Assembly: GCF_000763055.1 (NCBI RefSeq)
Contig: NZ_KN214134.1
Coordinates: 595,678-633,271, forward strand
Length of the DNA stretch: 37,594 nucleotides
Reading direction: 5' to 3'
Source: Collinsella sp. 4_8_47FAA
Lineage (GTDB): Bacteria > Actinomycetota > Coriobacteriia > Coriobacteriales > Coriobacteriaceae
Shown: positions 29,930 through 37,199 of the stretch, piece by piece
Layout of the letters: each line of letters begins with the position of its first letter
Numbering within the stretch: position 1 is the first letter of the stretch
Program-made: the position numbers and the translations under genes
The notes under the pieces: model-generated
The model's input: the letters and a program-made list of their open reading frames with translations, nothing else
What the model was told of the DNA's origin: nothing
Database searches by the model: none

Positions 29930-32425
29930 GTGACGGAACAGAAGATGAGCCCGCAGGCTATCGAGGTGCGTGGCGCACGTGTCCATAACCTCAAGGACGT
30001 CGATATCGATATTCCGCTGGGAAAGCTCGTGGGTGTTGCCGGCGTATCGGGTTCGGGCAAGAGTTCGCTGGCGCTGGGAGTTCTTTATGCCGAGGGCTCG
30101 CGTCGCTACTTGGAAGCACTCAGCACCTATACTCGCCGTCGCCTGACGCAGGCCGAACACGCCCAGGTGGACGAGGTACTGCACGTGCCGGCGGCGCTCG
30201 CATTGCATCAGCGCCCCAGCGTGCCGGGCGTGCGTTCCACCTTTGGCACCATGACCGAGCTCAACAATAGCCTGCGTCTGCTCTTTAGCCGCTGCGCCCA
30301 TCACGTGTGCCCGCATTGCGGGACGCGTGTGGAGCCGAGCCTTAACGTGGCTGCGGGCCTGTCGCTCACGTGCCCCGCATGCGGCCGCGAGTTCTACGCG
30401 CCGAGTGCCGAGGATTTGGCTTTCAATAGCGGCGGTGCGTGCCCTACCTGCGGCGGTACCGGTGTCATGCGCGAGGTGGACGAAGCGAGTCTGGTGCCCG
30501 ACGAGTCAAAGACTATCAACGAGGGTGCGGTGCTTCCCTGGGGCACGCTCATGTGGGACCTGATGAAACAGGTGGCCGGCGAGATGGATGTACGCACCGA
30601 CGTGCCGTTTAACCAGCTCACGCCTCAAGAGCGCGACATCGTGTTCCATGGTCCGGCGGTTAAGAAGCACATTCTCTACGTTCCTAAAAACGGCGAGGGT
30701 GCCACGCCGCTCGATTTCACCTATTACAACGCCGTCTATACCGTCGAAAATGCGCTCGCCAAGGTCAAGGACGATAAGGGCTTAAAACGCGTTGCGCGCT
30801 TTTTGCGCGAGGGAGCATGCCGTGATTGCGGCGGCACGCGTCTCTCCGAGGCTGCGCGCCAGCCCCAGGTGCGCGGTATCAATCTGGCACAGGCGGCGGC
30901 CATGACGCTGGGCGAGGCGATTGAGTGGGTGCGCGGGGTGCCCGCATCCTTGCCGCCCGAGATGCGGCCCATGGCGACGGATATCTGCGATTCGTTTTTG
31001 AGCGCGGCTCGCCGTCTGGTCGACCTGGGTCTCGATTACCTTTCACTCGACCGCGCCGGTGCCACGCTTTCCACGGGTGAGCGCCAGCGTGTGCAGCTCG
31101 CCCGCGTGGTGCGCAACCGATCGACAGGCGTGCTTTATGTGCTGGACGAGCCCTCGATCGGCTTGCATCCGGCAAATGTCGACGGCCTGGTGGGTGTGAT
31201 GCGCGACCTGGTGAGCGACGGCAACACCGTGGTTGTTGTCGACCACGACACGCGCGTGCTGGCGGAAGCCGACTATCTGGTCGAGATGGGCCCCGTTGCC
31301 GGAGCAGGCGGCGGCAATGTGATCGCCGCTGGTACGGTAGACGAGGTCGAGCAATCGCAGGGCAGCCGTATCGCGCCGTTTTTGCGCGCAGAGCCCAAGC
31401 GCTTGCGCCCACAGGTGACTGACGACGAAATGTTCGATCAGGGCCATATCCGCATGGCGACCGATGCCATCCATACCGTCAAACCGCTCGAAGTTGATAT
31501 CCCGCGCGGCCGCTTGGTTGCGGTTACGGGTGTTTCGGGTTCGGGTAAGACGACGTTGGTACTCGAGACGCTCATTCCGGCGCTTAAGGCGCAGGCAGCT
31601 GGTGAGCGCCTGCCGGGGCACGTGCGCTGGGTCGATGCCGAGGGCATTGCGCGTGCCAACCTGATTGACGCTACGCCCATTGGCGCCAATGTTCGCTCGA
31701 CGGTGGCAACCTATGCCGACATCCATGATGAGCTGCGCCGCGCCTTCGCCCGTACGCCCGAGGCCAAGGCGGCCGGTTACAAGGCGGGTGCCTTTAGCTA
31801 CAACACCGGCGCCTTGCGCTGCCCTACGTGCGATGGCACGGGCTCGATATCGCTCGACGTGCAGTTTTTGCCCGATGTCGAGATCGTCTGCCCGGCATGT
31901 CGCGGTTCGCGTTATGCAGACGCGGCTTCGCATATCCATCGCGAGGGCAAGGACGGGAGTCTGCTTACGTTGCCGCAGCTCATGGACATGAGTGTGGACG
32001 AGGCCATCGACGCCACACTGGGACTCAAGAAGGTTCAGACGCGCTTGCAGACCTTGCATGACCTGGGCCTGGGTTATCTCACGCTTGGCGAGCCCACGCC
32101 GGCGCTCTCGGGCGGCGAGGCACAGCGTCTTAAGCTTGCGAGCGAGATGGGCCGCGTGCAGGACGATGCCGTATTTGTGTTCGACGAGCCCACGATCGGC
32201 CTGCATCCGCTCGATGTTCAGGTGTTGCTGAGTGTGTTCGACGGCCTTGTTGCCAAGGGCGCCACGGTTATCGTGATCGAACACGATCTCGACCTTATCC
32301 GCAACGCCGATTACGTGATCGACATGGGCCCGGGCGGTGGTGACGCGGGCGGGCAAATCGTCTGCGCCGGTACGCCGGGTGACATCGCGGCCTGCTCTAC
32401 AAGCATCACCGGTCGCTACCTATAA
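29930..32425 (+). CDS. UvrA-like ATPase (class III type)
   Basis: A protein of about 831 residues with two ABC cassettes and zinc modules, shorter than canonical UvrA (about 940). The first Walker A is GVSGSGKSS near residue 38, and the second near 534. The first signature is LSTGERQRVQLA (about 381), not LSGGE; the second is LSGGEAQRLKLA (about 726). Zinc Cys pairs occur as CPHCG, CPACG, CPTCGG and CPTCDG, CPACRG. Paralogues with LSTGE occur beside resistance loci and may not take part in nucleotide excision. The start is uncertain: GTG 29930 has AGGGTGA upstream, while ATG 29912 and ATG 29945 are alternatives. It follows the AAA ATPase closely. Confidence 0.85.
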   Translation: MTEQKMSPQAIEVRGARVHNLKDVDIDIPLGKLVGVAGVSGSGKSSLALGVLYAEGSRRYLEALSTYTRRRLTQAEHAQVDEVLHVPAALALHQRPSVPGVRSTFGTMTELNNSLRLLFSRCAHHVCPHCGTRVEPSLNVAAGLSLTCPACGREFYAPSAEDLAFNSGGACPTCGGTGVMREVDEASLVPDESKTINEGAVLPWGTLMWDLMKQVAGEMDVRTDVPFNQLTPQERDIVFHGPAVKKHILYVPKNGEGATPLDFTYYNAVYTVENALAKVKDDKGLKRVARFLREGACRDCGGTRLSEAARQPQVRGINLAQAAAMTLGEAIEWVRGVPASLPPEMRPMATDICDSFLSAARRLVDLGLDYLSLDRAGATLSTGERQRVQLARVVRNRSTGVLYVLDEPSIGLHPANVDGLVGVMRDLVSDGNTVVVVDHDTRVLAEADYLVEMGPVAGAGGGNVIAAGTVDEVEQSQGSRIAPFLRAEPKRLRPQVTDDEMFDQGHIRMATDAIHTVKPLEVDIPRGRLVAVTGVSGSGKTTLVLETLIPALKAQAAGERLPGHVRWVDAEGIARANLIDATPIGANVRSTVATYADIHDELRRAFARTPEAKAAGYKAGAFSYNTGALRCPTCDGTGSISLDVQFLPDVEIVCPACRGSRYADAASHIHREGKDGSLLTLPQLMDMSVDEAIDATLGLKKVQTRLQTLHDLGLGYLTLGEPTPALSGGEAQRLKLASEMGRVQDDAVFVFDEPTIGLHPLDVQVLLSVFDGLVAKGATVIVIEHDLDLIRNADYVIDMGPGGGDAGGQIVCAGTPGDIAACSTSITGRYL

Positions 32426-32427
32426 CC

Positions 32428-32462
32428 GAATGTGACAAAGGGACAGTTCCTTTGTCACATTC
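32428..32462. repeat. GTGACAAAGGGA hairpin repeat after uvrA-like gene
   Basis: GAATGTGACAAAGGGA (32428-32443) pairs with 32447-32462 around CAG, with one mismatch, starting just after the stop. The family recurs at 36408-36438 and in part at 28708. It may act as a terminator, though no T-tract follows. Confidence 0.75.
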
Positions 32463-32502
32463 CCGGAAAACCTGTCAGCATCACGCTTTTCTTTTCTAGC
32501 CA

Positions 32503-32537
32503 ATTCTAGTTAAAAGCAGTTAATTACCGTTAAAAGC
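32503..32537. repeat. Left AT-rich decamer array
   Basis: ATTCT followed by AGTTAAAAGC, AGTTAATTAC and CGTTAAAAGC, each exactly 10 bp with TTAA at the same place. The first 15 bases, ATTCTAGTTAAAAGC (32503-32517), recur in direct orientation at 36352-36366. Confidence 0.7.
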
Positions 32538-32678
32538 TAGCATGTTGTCGACGTAGCGCTTGAACAGCTTGCGTCTGAGGGCCAAAATGACCTCATCCCA
32601 TTCGCGAAATTTGCACGCCCTATAGTGAGTGGGCTCTCGCTTGAGCTGATGCTGCCAAGAGGCGGCCGATAGGGGCAA
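32520..32678 (-). pseudogene. Possible 52-codon gene remnant antisense of the resolvase leader
   Basis: A minus-strand frame without ATG or Shine-Dalgarno reads HQLKREPTHYRACKFREWDE and continues to LRRKLFKRYVDNMLAFNGN before a TAA inside the decamer array. Its composition, with Trp, Cys, Tyr and many charged residues, looks coding. The upstream end is a stop at the resolvase start. It might be the C-terminal relic of a gene cut by insertion of the module. I recognise no family, and chance cannot be excluded. Confidence 0.25.
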
Positions 32679-32680
32679 TT

Positions 32681-33316
32681 ATGGACAATCGAATCTTTGG
32701 GTATGCGCGTGTCTCTTCCGCGGACCAGAACTTGGATCGCCAGTTAGACGCACTGGGAAGGTTTCCCGTTCAACGGGGTCAGATTTACGCTGACAAGGCA
32801 AGTGGTAAGAACTTTAGACGTCCCCAGTATCAGCGTCTTCTTCGCAGGTTGCGCGAGGGTGACGTTCTCGTGATCAAAAGTATCGACCGTTTGGGTCGCG
32901 ATTATCGTGAAGTCCTCGATGAATGGCGACGCATCACGGTGGATAGACACGCTGCCATCGTAGTGCTTGATATGCCGTTACTCGATACACGCGAGCAGCC
33001 CGATGGCATCACGGGAACGTTCATGGCGGATCTGGTCCTTCAGATCTTGAGCTACGTGGCGCAGCTGGAGCGCGAAAACATCAAGCAACGCCAGGCGGAG
33101 GGTATCGCGTCGGCGCGCCTGCGTGGCGTGAGATTTGGAAGGCCGGCGCTCGAGCGTCCGGATAGCTATAACGATGTCATCAAATCATTCGAAGGAGGTG
33201 AAGTTACGAGGCGAGAGGCCGCAACGCTCCTGAACGTCAGCGCATCGACGTTCGATCGTTGGAGACGGGCGGACACGAACGGATATGACCGTTCGCCGTC
33301 TGTCCGTCCTCTTTAA
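32681..33316 (+). CDS. Serine recombinase (resolvase/invertase family)
   Basis: A 211-residue small serine recombinase. The N-terminal catalytic domain has the nucleophile Ser12 in FGYARVSSADQN, then YADKASGKNFRRPQYQRLL, VLVIKSIDRLGRDYREV with the conserved Arg pair, and a long E-helix (MADLVLQILSYVAQLERENIKQRQAEG). The C-terminal helix-turn-helix spans about residues 150-195 (GRPALERP and VTRREAATLLNVSASTFDRWRR). Such enzymes resolve, invert or, less often, transpose DNA at short sites. AGGGG precedes the ATG. It is at the left end of a low-GC module framed by decamer arrays, which suggests it acts on the module. Confidence 0.92.
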   Translation: MDNRIFGYARVSSADQNLDRQLDALGRFPVQRGQIYADKASGKNFRRPQYQRLLRRLREGDVLVIKSIDRLGRDYREVLDEWRRITVDRHAAIVVLDMPLLDTREQPDGITGTFMADLVLQILSYVAQLERENIKQRQAEGIASARLRGVRFGRPALERPDSYNDVIKSFEGGEVTRREAATLLNVSASTFDRWRRADTNGYDRSPSVRPL

Positions 33317-33323
33317 CTAGACA

Positions 33324-33442
33324 TTTTGACGAGGGGAGTTTATTGCACAGAGCCCACTCCTTCCCTCGATGTTTATCCAGTTCACGCCCTGGAACCAAAT
33401 AGTGCCACCGCGTTGCCAATTCGTCTGCTTTTTGACGAGGGG
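33324..33442. repeat. Direct repeat TTTTGACGAGGGG
   Basis: Two exact 13-bp copies, 33324-33336 and 33430-33442, between the resolvase and the lipoprotein genes. Each holds TTGACG, a good -35, so one or both may be promoter parts; they might also be recombinase sites. Confidence 0.5.
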
Positions 33443-33477
33443 TTATGAGCCGTAACGTCAATCGAAGGGAAATAGTC

Positions 33478-34293
33478 GTGAAACGAAATGCTACTAAAAA
33501 GCAGCCCGTGATGGGCTTGCTTGTTCTACTAATCTGTTCTCTGGGATTTATCTCGGCCTGTTCTCAGAATGCTACAAACTTAGATAAACCGAAATATGTC
33601 GATGACAAGGCGATGAATGTTATCGCCGCCGGGTTTGAGAAAAGGTCCGACGTCATTGAGTCTAATGCAAACGATGACGATCCTCATTCAACCGAGAATA
33701 TCCAGGAAGCGATTAAAGCAGAGATCGAGAACGACAAGGAGCTCGAGAACGCCAGGTTCAAGGATTCCAGGATGCAACAGGACGTAATCACGTATCTGAA
33801 TCTGCTTGATGACCAGCTTAAGGTGACCGAGGACTACTCGCAATCGTCTGCGGATTATTACGAAGAGTGGAATAAGGTCTACGATAAACGGTCTGCGCAG
33901 CTCAAGAAGCTTGTTGATAATTACGGGCTGGAAGTAGGGGAAAAATATAAGGATGATTTCAACGACTTAATTAAGAATGGAAAGTCCGTAGCAGAGAAGA
34001 CCCGCTATGAGGATGCCATCAACAGTTTGATTCAGGGAGCAAATTTCGAAAAATCGGATGACAGTTACGGTCTGTATACGTATACGGCGGTAGTTGAGAA
34101 CACTTCTGGTATATCGTTCTCTAACGTCAGCCTGACACTTGCTCTCTATGATGCAGATGACATCAAAGCGGAGGAGACCTATGCGGACACTTCTTCGTGG
34201 GCGCCGGGCGAGAAAGTCAAGTTCGAGGCAATGTCCGATGTGGACGCTGCACGCGTTGTCGCATCTGTTTCCAGCTACGATGTAAATAAATAA
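33478..34293 (+). CDS. Lipoprotein with FxLyD-like C-terminal domain
   Basis: A 271-residue protein. A basic start (VKRNATKKQ), a hydrophobic stretch and lipobox ISAC with Cys28 mark a lipoprotein. Residues 40-185 are highly charged and probably helical (KELENARFKDSRMQQDVITY). The C-terminal 70 residues (YTYTAVVENTSGISFSNVSL, then LALYDADD and WAPGEKVKFEA) match the FxLyD beta-sandwich pattern of surface proteins. The GTG at 33478 has GAAGGGA seven bases upstream; an ATG at 33445 has GAGGGG only two bases away. Lower GC than the core genes. It probably sits on the outer face of the membrane. Function unknown. Confidence 0.8.
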   Translation: MKRNATKKQPVMGLLVLLICSLGFISACSQNATNLDKPKYVDDKAMNVIAAGFEKRSDVIESNANDDDPHSTENIQEAIKAEIENDKELENARFKDSRMQQDVITYLNLLDDQLKVTEDYSQSSADYYEEWNKVYDKRSAQLKKLVDNYGLEVGEKYKDDFNDLIKNGKSVAEKTRYEDAINSLIQGANFEKSDDSYGLYTYTAVVENTSGISFSNVSLTLALYDADDIKAEETYADTSSWAPGEKVKFEAMSDVDAARVVASVSSYDVNK

Positions 34294-34302
34294 GTATTGC
34301 AC

Positions 34303-34348
34303 GAAAGGGGCGGGTTGATCGGTATTGAATGGTTGGCCCGCCCGTTTC
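34303..34348 (+). terminator. Terminator-like hairpin after the lipoprotein gene
   Basis: GAAAGGGGCGGG (34303-34314) pairs with CCCGCCCGTTTC (34337-34348) with one mismatch. The bases to 34506 hold a possible promoter for the next gene but nothing I could define. Confidence 0.6.
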
Positions 34349-34506
34349 ATATCATTTATTGAGCAACATGTGCTACGACGAATATGTATTATTTCGGATT
34401 GCAAACAACCGACCTCGTCTAAAGACGCGCTGAAAACGACAATCTGGGCATGAGACGTAACCTTTGTTAATTTCTTAAATAACAGGGAGTTTGAAAGGGA
34501 TAGGGA

Positions 34507-35178
34507 ATGGATGAGATGAAGAAGGGCATGGGGTCACTGAAAGCGAGACTCGGGAGAATTCTGACGAAACCCAAGGTATTCATCGCGGGCTTGGCGCTTG
34601 GCGGGCTGATTGTAGCTGTACTTTTTATTAGCATCTTTAATAACGGCAAAGCTGCGGGTGCAAAAGAAGCGGCCCCCAATACGCTCTCCCCGTCGGTCGT
34701 GTTTGAACGTATTGCTTCCCAGAATGAGATGGTTTCTGCATCGCAGAACTATACGATTGTCGATAAGGTGACAGATACCAATAGGTTCTTCGATTGGTTT
34801 GATATCCCGTTTACAGAAAACAGTTTTTGGTATCGCTATGTTGGAACCATTAAGGCGGGCGTGAATCTCGAGACGGCAGAGATACATACAAACAAGAAGA
34901 AGGTGACCATTACGATGGATGAGCCTTATGTAATCTCAAACACGCCGGATATGAAGAAATCGGGTGCTCTCGAGGAACGCAACAACATTCTCAATCCCAT
35001 TGAGGTCAAAGACGTCACGGCGTTTGAAGCGCAGTGCAAGGAGCGGAGTGAAAGCGAGGCCATCAAGGATGGCAACCTGCTCGAAGAGGCTCAGGCGAAC
35101 GCCGAAGCAAATATCCGTGCGATGTTCAACTCGGCATTTGGCGATGAATATACGGTTGATTTCGACTATCGGAAATAG
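34507..35178 (+). CDS. DUF4230-family membrane-anchored protein
   Basis: A 223-residue protein with a basic N-terminus, one membrane helix at about residues 24-46 (VFIAGLALGGLIVAVLFISIF) and an external domain. The domain has the DUF4230 layout: a helix (LSPSVVFERIASQNEMVSAS), strands with YRYVGTIKAGVNLETAEI and KVTITMDEPYVISN, then a helical end rich in Glu and Ala (LLEEAQANAEANIRAMF). The family has no established function. AAAGGGATAGGG lies ahead of the ATG. The next gene starts nine bases after the stop and has AGGAGG in between, so the two are one operon. Confidence 0.82.
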   Translation: MDEMKKGMGSLKARLGRILTKPKVFIAGLALGGLIVAVLFISIFNNGKAAGAKEAAPNTLSPSVVFERIASQNEMVSASQNYTIVDKVTDTNRFFDWFDIPFTENSFWYRYVGTIKAGVNLETAEIHTNKKKVTITMDEPYVISNTPDMKKSGALEERNNILNPIEVKDVTAFEAQCKERSESEAIKDGNLLEEAQANAEANIRAMFNSAFGDEYTVDFDYRK

Positions 35179-35187
35179 GAGGTCACT

Positions 35188-36249
35188 ATGGAGGATAAAG
35201 ACGATCTAGCTGTTGTCGAAAGGGAGGAGCTGTCGCGACATAAGCAGAGTTTTGATATCCGTAAGGCCGCTGCTGGGTTGGTTGATGGCGCCGGAAGCGC
35301 GATGGCGGGCGCGGTTGCAACCGTACAGAAAGTTGCCGATGGTGCAATGCGTGCTGCAACCCCGATGGTCGATGACGCCTTGGCAGCTATTGCTGATGCG
35401 GCCGATGGTGCGGCAGGTGCTGCTGCGGATATCGGTGACGCCGTCAACGATTGGGCGTACCAGCAGCAGCTTAATAGATACAGGCCGGTAACCAAGGAGA
35501 CCTATCAGAGTCCTTCATTTTATTTGCCGAATATGATTCGAATTGTTGACGGAAATGAGCGTCGGGGCATCGACGCCTGTAGGGATGCTATTGGTTGGCT
35601 GGATACCGTTAAGGGTACGCAGATTTTCAATCTGTACCGCGAGGCAATCGGGGATAGCGAATTGTCTTTCTATCCTAAACCATCTCTTTATTCCACATAT
35701 TACATAGATGCTTTTGATCGGTCTCGCTTTGTTGACCTTGACTCTTATTTCGCAACCATGCAACAAGACAAGATGGCCGAGTTGAGGCGGATTGCATTCA
35801 TGCTTGGCGCGAAGCGCTGCAAGCTGGAGGTGACGGAGTACGAGGAAACTCGGCGAGGCCGCCAGGTTAAGGGAAATGCCAAGGCGGGAAAGAGGGGCTC
35901 GGTTCGAATCGACGGTTCCTTGAGCGATTCAACGAGAAATGAGAAGAAAATTCTGTTTACACAGGAATTCGAGGGTGACATGGTTCCGCAGCGCCCTGAG
36001 CTCCACTGGTATGCCCATGACTCAGATATTCTCTTGTTAATTGAGACGAGATGTGGTGGAGAGGATAAAAACAAGGCGAAGAGCTATCGGGTCGAATTGA
36101 AAAGTGAAACGACCATGACCATGTCTGTATCACTTGCTATGGCTATCGACGAGGCATGCAGCAAACTGAACATAAGGGCGAATTCGAGCCTGACAAGCCA
36201 AGCTAAGCGAGAACTCCGGCAGTCGTTTGTATTTGAAGTTGAATTCTGA
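35188..36249 (+). CDS. Unrecognised 353-residue protein with Ala/Gly-rich N-terminus
   Basis: I do not recognise this protein. Residues 24-92 are rich in Ala, Gly and Asp (VDGAGSAMAGAVATVQKVAD), likely amphipathic helix able to lie on or span a membrane. After a linker, residues 105-353 look folded: an ordered mixed region, RRIAFMLGAKRCKLEVTEYE, a basic loop (RRGRQVKGNAKAGKRG) that breaks it near 235, FEGDMVPQRPELHWYAHDS, and a C-terminal SLAMAIDEACSKLN. There is no signal peptide. AGGAGG precedes the ATG. It follows the DUF4230 gene by nine bases, so the two products likely act together at the membrane. Confidence 0.8.
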   Translation: MEDKDDLAVVEREELSRHKQSFDIRKAAAGLVDGAGSAMAGAVATVQKVADGAMRAATPMVDDALAAIADAADGAAGAAADIGDAVNDWAYQQQLNRYRPVTKETYQSPSFYLPNMIRIVDGNERRGIDACRDAIGWLDTVKGTQIFNLYREAIGDSELSFYPKPSLYSTYYIDAFDRSRFVDLDSYFATMQQDKMAELRRIAFMLGAKRCKLEVTEYEETRRGRQVKGNAKAGKRGSVRIDGSLSDSTRNEKKILFTQEFEGDMVPQRPELHWYAHDSDILLLIETRCGGEDKNKAKSYRVELKSETTMTMSVSLAMAIDEACSKLNIRANSSLTSQAKRELRQSFVFEVEF

Positions 36250-36351
36250 TGTGTGGGGACCTTTTGCTGCGGGGTTCCTGTCCTTTACGGGATGGAAGCG
36301 TATAAACCCATACGGTGCAACTCAGTAAAAGTTACTAATATACTGGCATCT

Positions 36352-36396
36352 ATTCTAGTTAAAAGCGTTTAAAAACGGTTAATTCCATTTAAATCG
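36352..36396. repeat. Right AT-rich decamer array
   Basis: ATTCT, then AGTTAAAAGC, GTTTAAAAAC, GGTTAATTCC and ATTTAAATCG, four 10-bp units with TTAA in phase. The first 15 bases are identical to those of the left array at 32503. Confidence 0.7.
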
Positions 36397-36407
36397 GTAG
36401 TTGCAAT

Positions 36408-36438
36408 AGGTGGCAAAGGGACAGTCCCTTTGCCACCT
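36408..36438. repeat. AGGTGGCAAAGGGA hairpin repeat
   Basis: A perfect 14-bp stem with loop CAG, of the same family as 32428-32462. It adjoins the right copy of the 71-bp repeat. Confidence 0.75.
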
Positions 36439-36442
36439 TAAT

Positions 36443-36513
36443 GCCAAAACCAATTTGTCAAGAGCTAGAGGGTTTGAAAATCTGCCATTTCTACCCCGTC
36501 CCCTAATGGCAGA
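36443..36513 (-). repeat. 71-bp composite repeat, right copy
   Basis: Inverted relative to 28626-28696. It lies five bases beyond the trmL stop, in the same orientation to that gene as the left copy has to the TetM-like gene. Confidence 0.85.
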
Positions 36514-36517
36514 TTTG

Positions 36518-37117
36518 CTACATGCCGGCAAAGCCTGTTTGGCGCAGAGCTTCGTAGAGGACGATGGCAGCGCTGTTGGATAGGTTGAGGGCGCTGATGC
36601 GGTAGTCGTCCGGGTTGACGAAGTTGCCGCAGATATCCTGCCGAAGGATGGTTTCGTGGCCGTGCTCGGTATGCCCGAGCGATTCCTCGTGGGCTTCCCA
36701 GGCTTCGGCGTTGTCGAGTGAGTCACAATCGCGCAGCATCGGGATGCGCTCGCAGCACGTGGGCGCTGCGGCGAGTAGCTTCTCGGGAATGCCCGAGCTC
36801 TCGCTGCCAAAGACCAAATAGTCACCGTCGCGGTAGGTGCTTTGCGCATAGGTTCTGCGCGCCTTTTTGGTCAGCAGATGCAGATGCTCGTCGGTAGGGG
36901 AGAGGCCGTTGCGCGCAAGGAAATCCTCCCAGCTGGCATAGGTCGTCACGTCCAAGTTTTGCCAGTAGCCCAGTCCGGCGCGACGCACCGTCTTGTCGTC
37001 GAGCGAAAACCCCAGCGGCTCCACCAGATGCAGGCGGGCGCCGGTAACCACGCAGGTGCGGCCGATATTGCCCGTATTGGCCGGAATCTCGGGCGCATAC
37101 AGCACAATGTTGAACAT
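36518..37117 (-). CDS. trmL: tRNA (cytidine/uridine-34-2'-O)-methyltransferase TrmL
   Basis: A 199-residue SPOUT methyltransferase that methylates the wobble ribose in leucine tRNAs. Motif 1 is NTGNIGRTC (about residues 14-22), motif 2 is FGSESSGIPEKLL and motif 3 is ALNLSNSAAIVLYEALRQ, which form the trefoil-knot SAM pocket. E. coli TrmL has 157 residues; here about 40 extra are inserted between motifs 2 and 3 (IPMLRDCDSLDNAEAWEAHE and on). The ATG at 37117 has AAGGAG upstream; the longer frame to 37210 runs into IS-derived sequence and is rejected. Confidence 0.9.
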   Translation of the reverse strand: MFNIVLYAPEIPANTGNIGRTCVVTGARLHLVEPLGFSLDDKTVRRAGLGYWQNLDVTTYASWEDFLARNGLSPTDEHLHLLTKKARRTYAQSTYRDGDYLVFGSESSGIPEKLLAAAPTCCERIPMLRDCDSLDNAEAWEAHEESLGHTEHGHETILRQDICGNFVNPDDYRISALNLSNSAAIVLYEALRQTGFAGM

Positions 37118-37161
37118 GAATCTCCTTGGCTCAGAACGAAAAACCACCACGAAGGGGACAG

Positions 37162-37185
37162 TGAACTGCGCCCCGAAACTTGGAC
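37162..37185. repeat. Possible IS3-family terminal end
   Basis: TGAACTGCGCCCCGAAACTT lies 38 bases beyond the transposase stop and starts with TG, as IS3-family ends do. The other end is outside the window. Confidence 0.35.
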
Positions 37186-37199
37186 TGAACAAATAGCGA

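Noticed and set aside
32503-32537. Reading the AT-rich arrays as CRISPR
   Set aside because: Units are 10 bp without spacers, and no cas gene is present.
33237-33461. Minus-strand 74-residue frame overlapping the resolvase end
   Set aside because: It overlaps a well-supported gene, has no ribosome-binding site and matches nothing I recognise.
28626-36513. The 71-bp inverted repeats as ends of a single transposon
   Set aside because: They overlap gene ends, no matching transposase lies inside, and no target duplication is visible.
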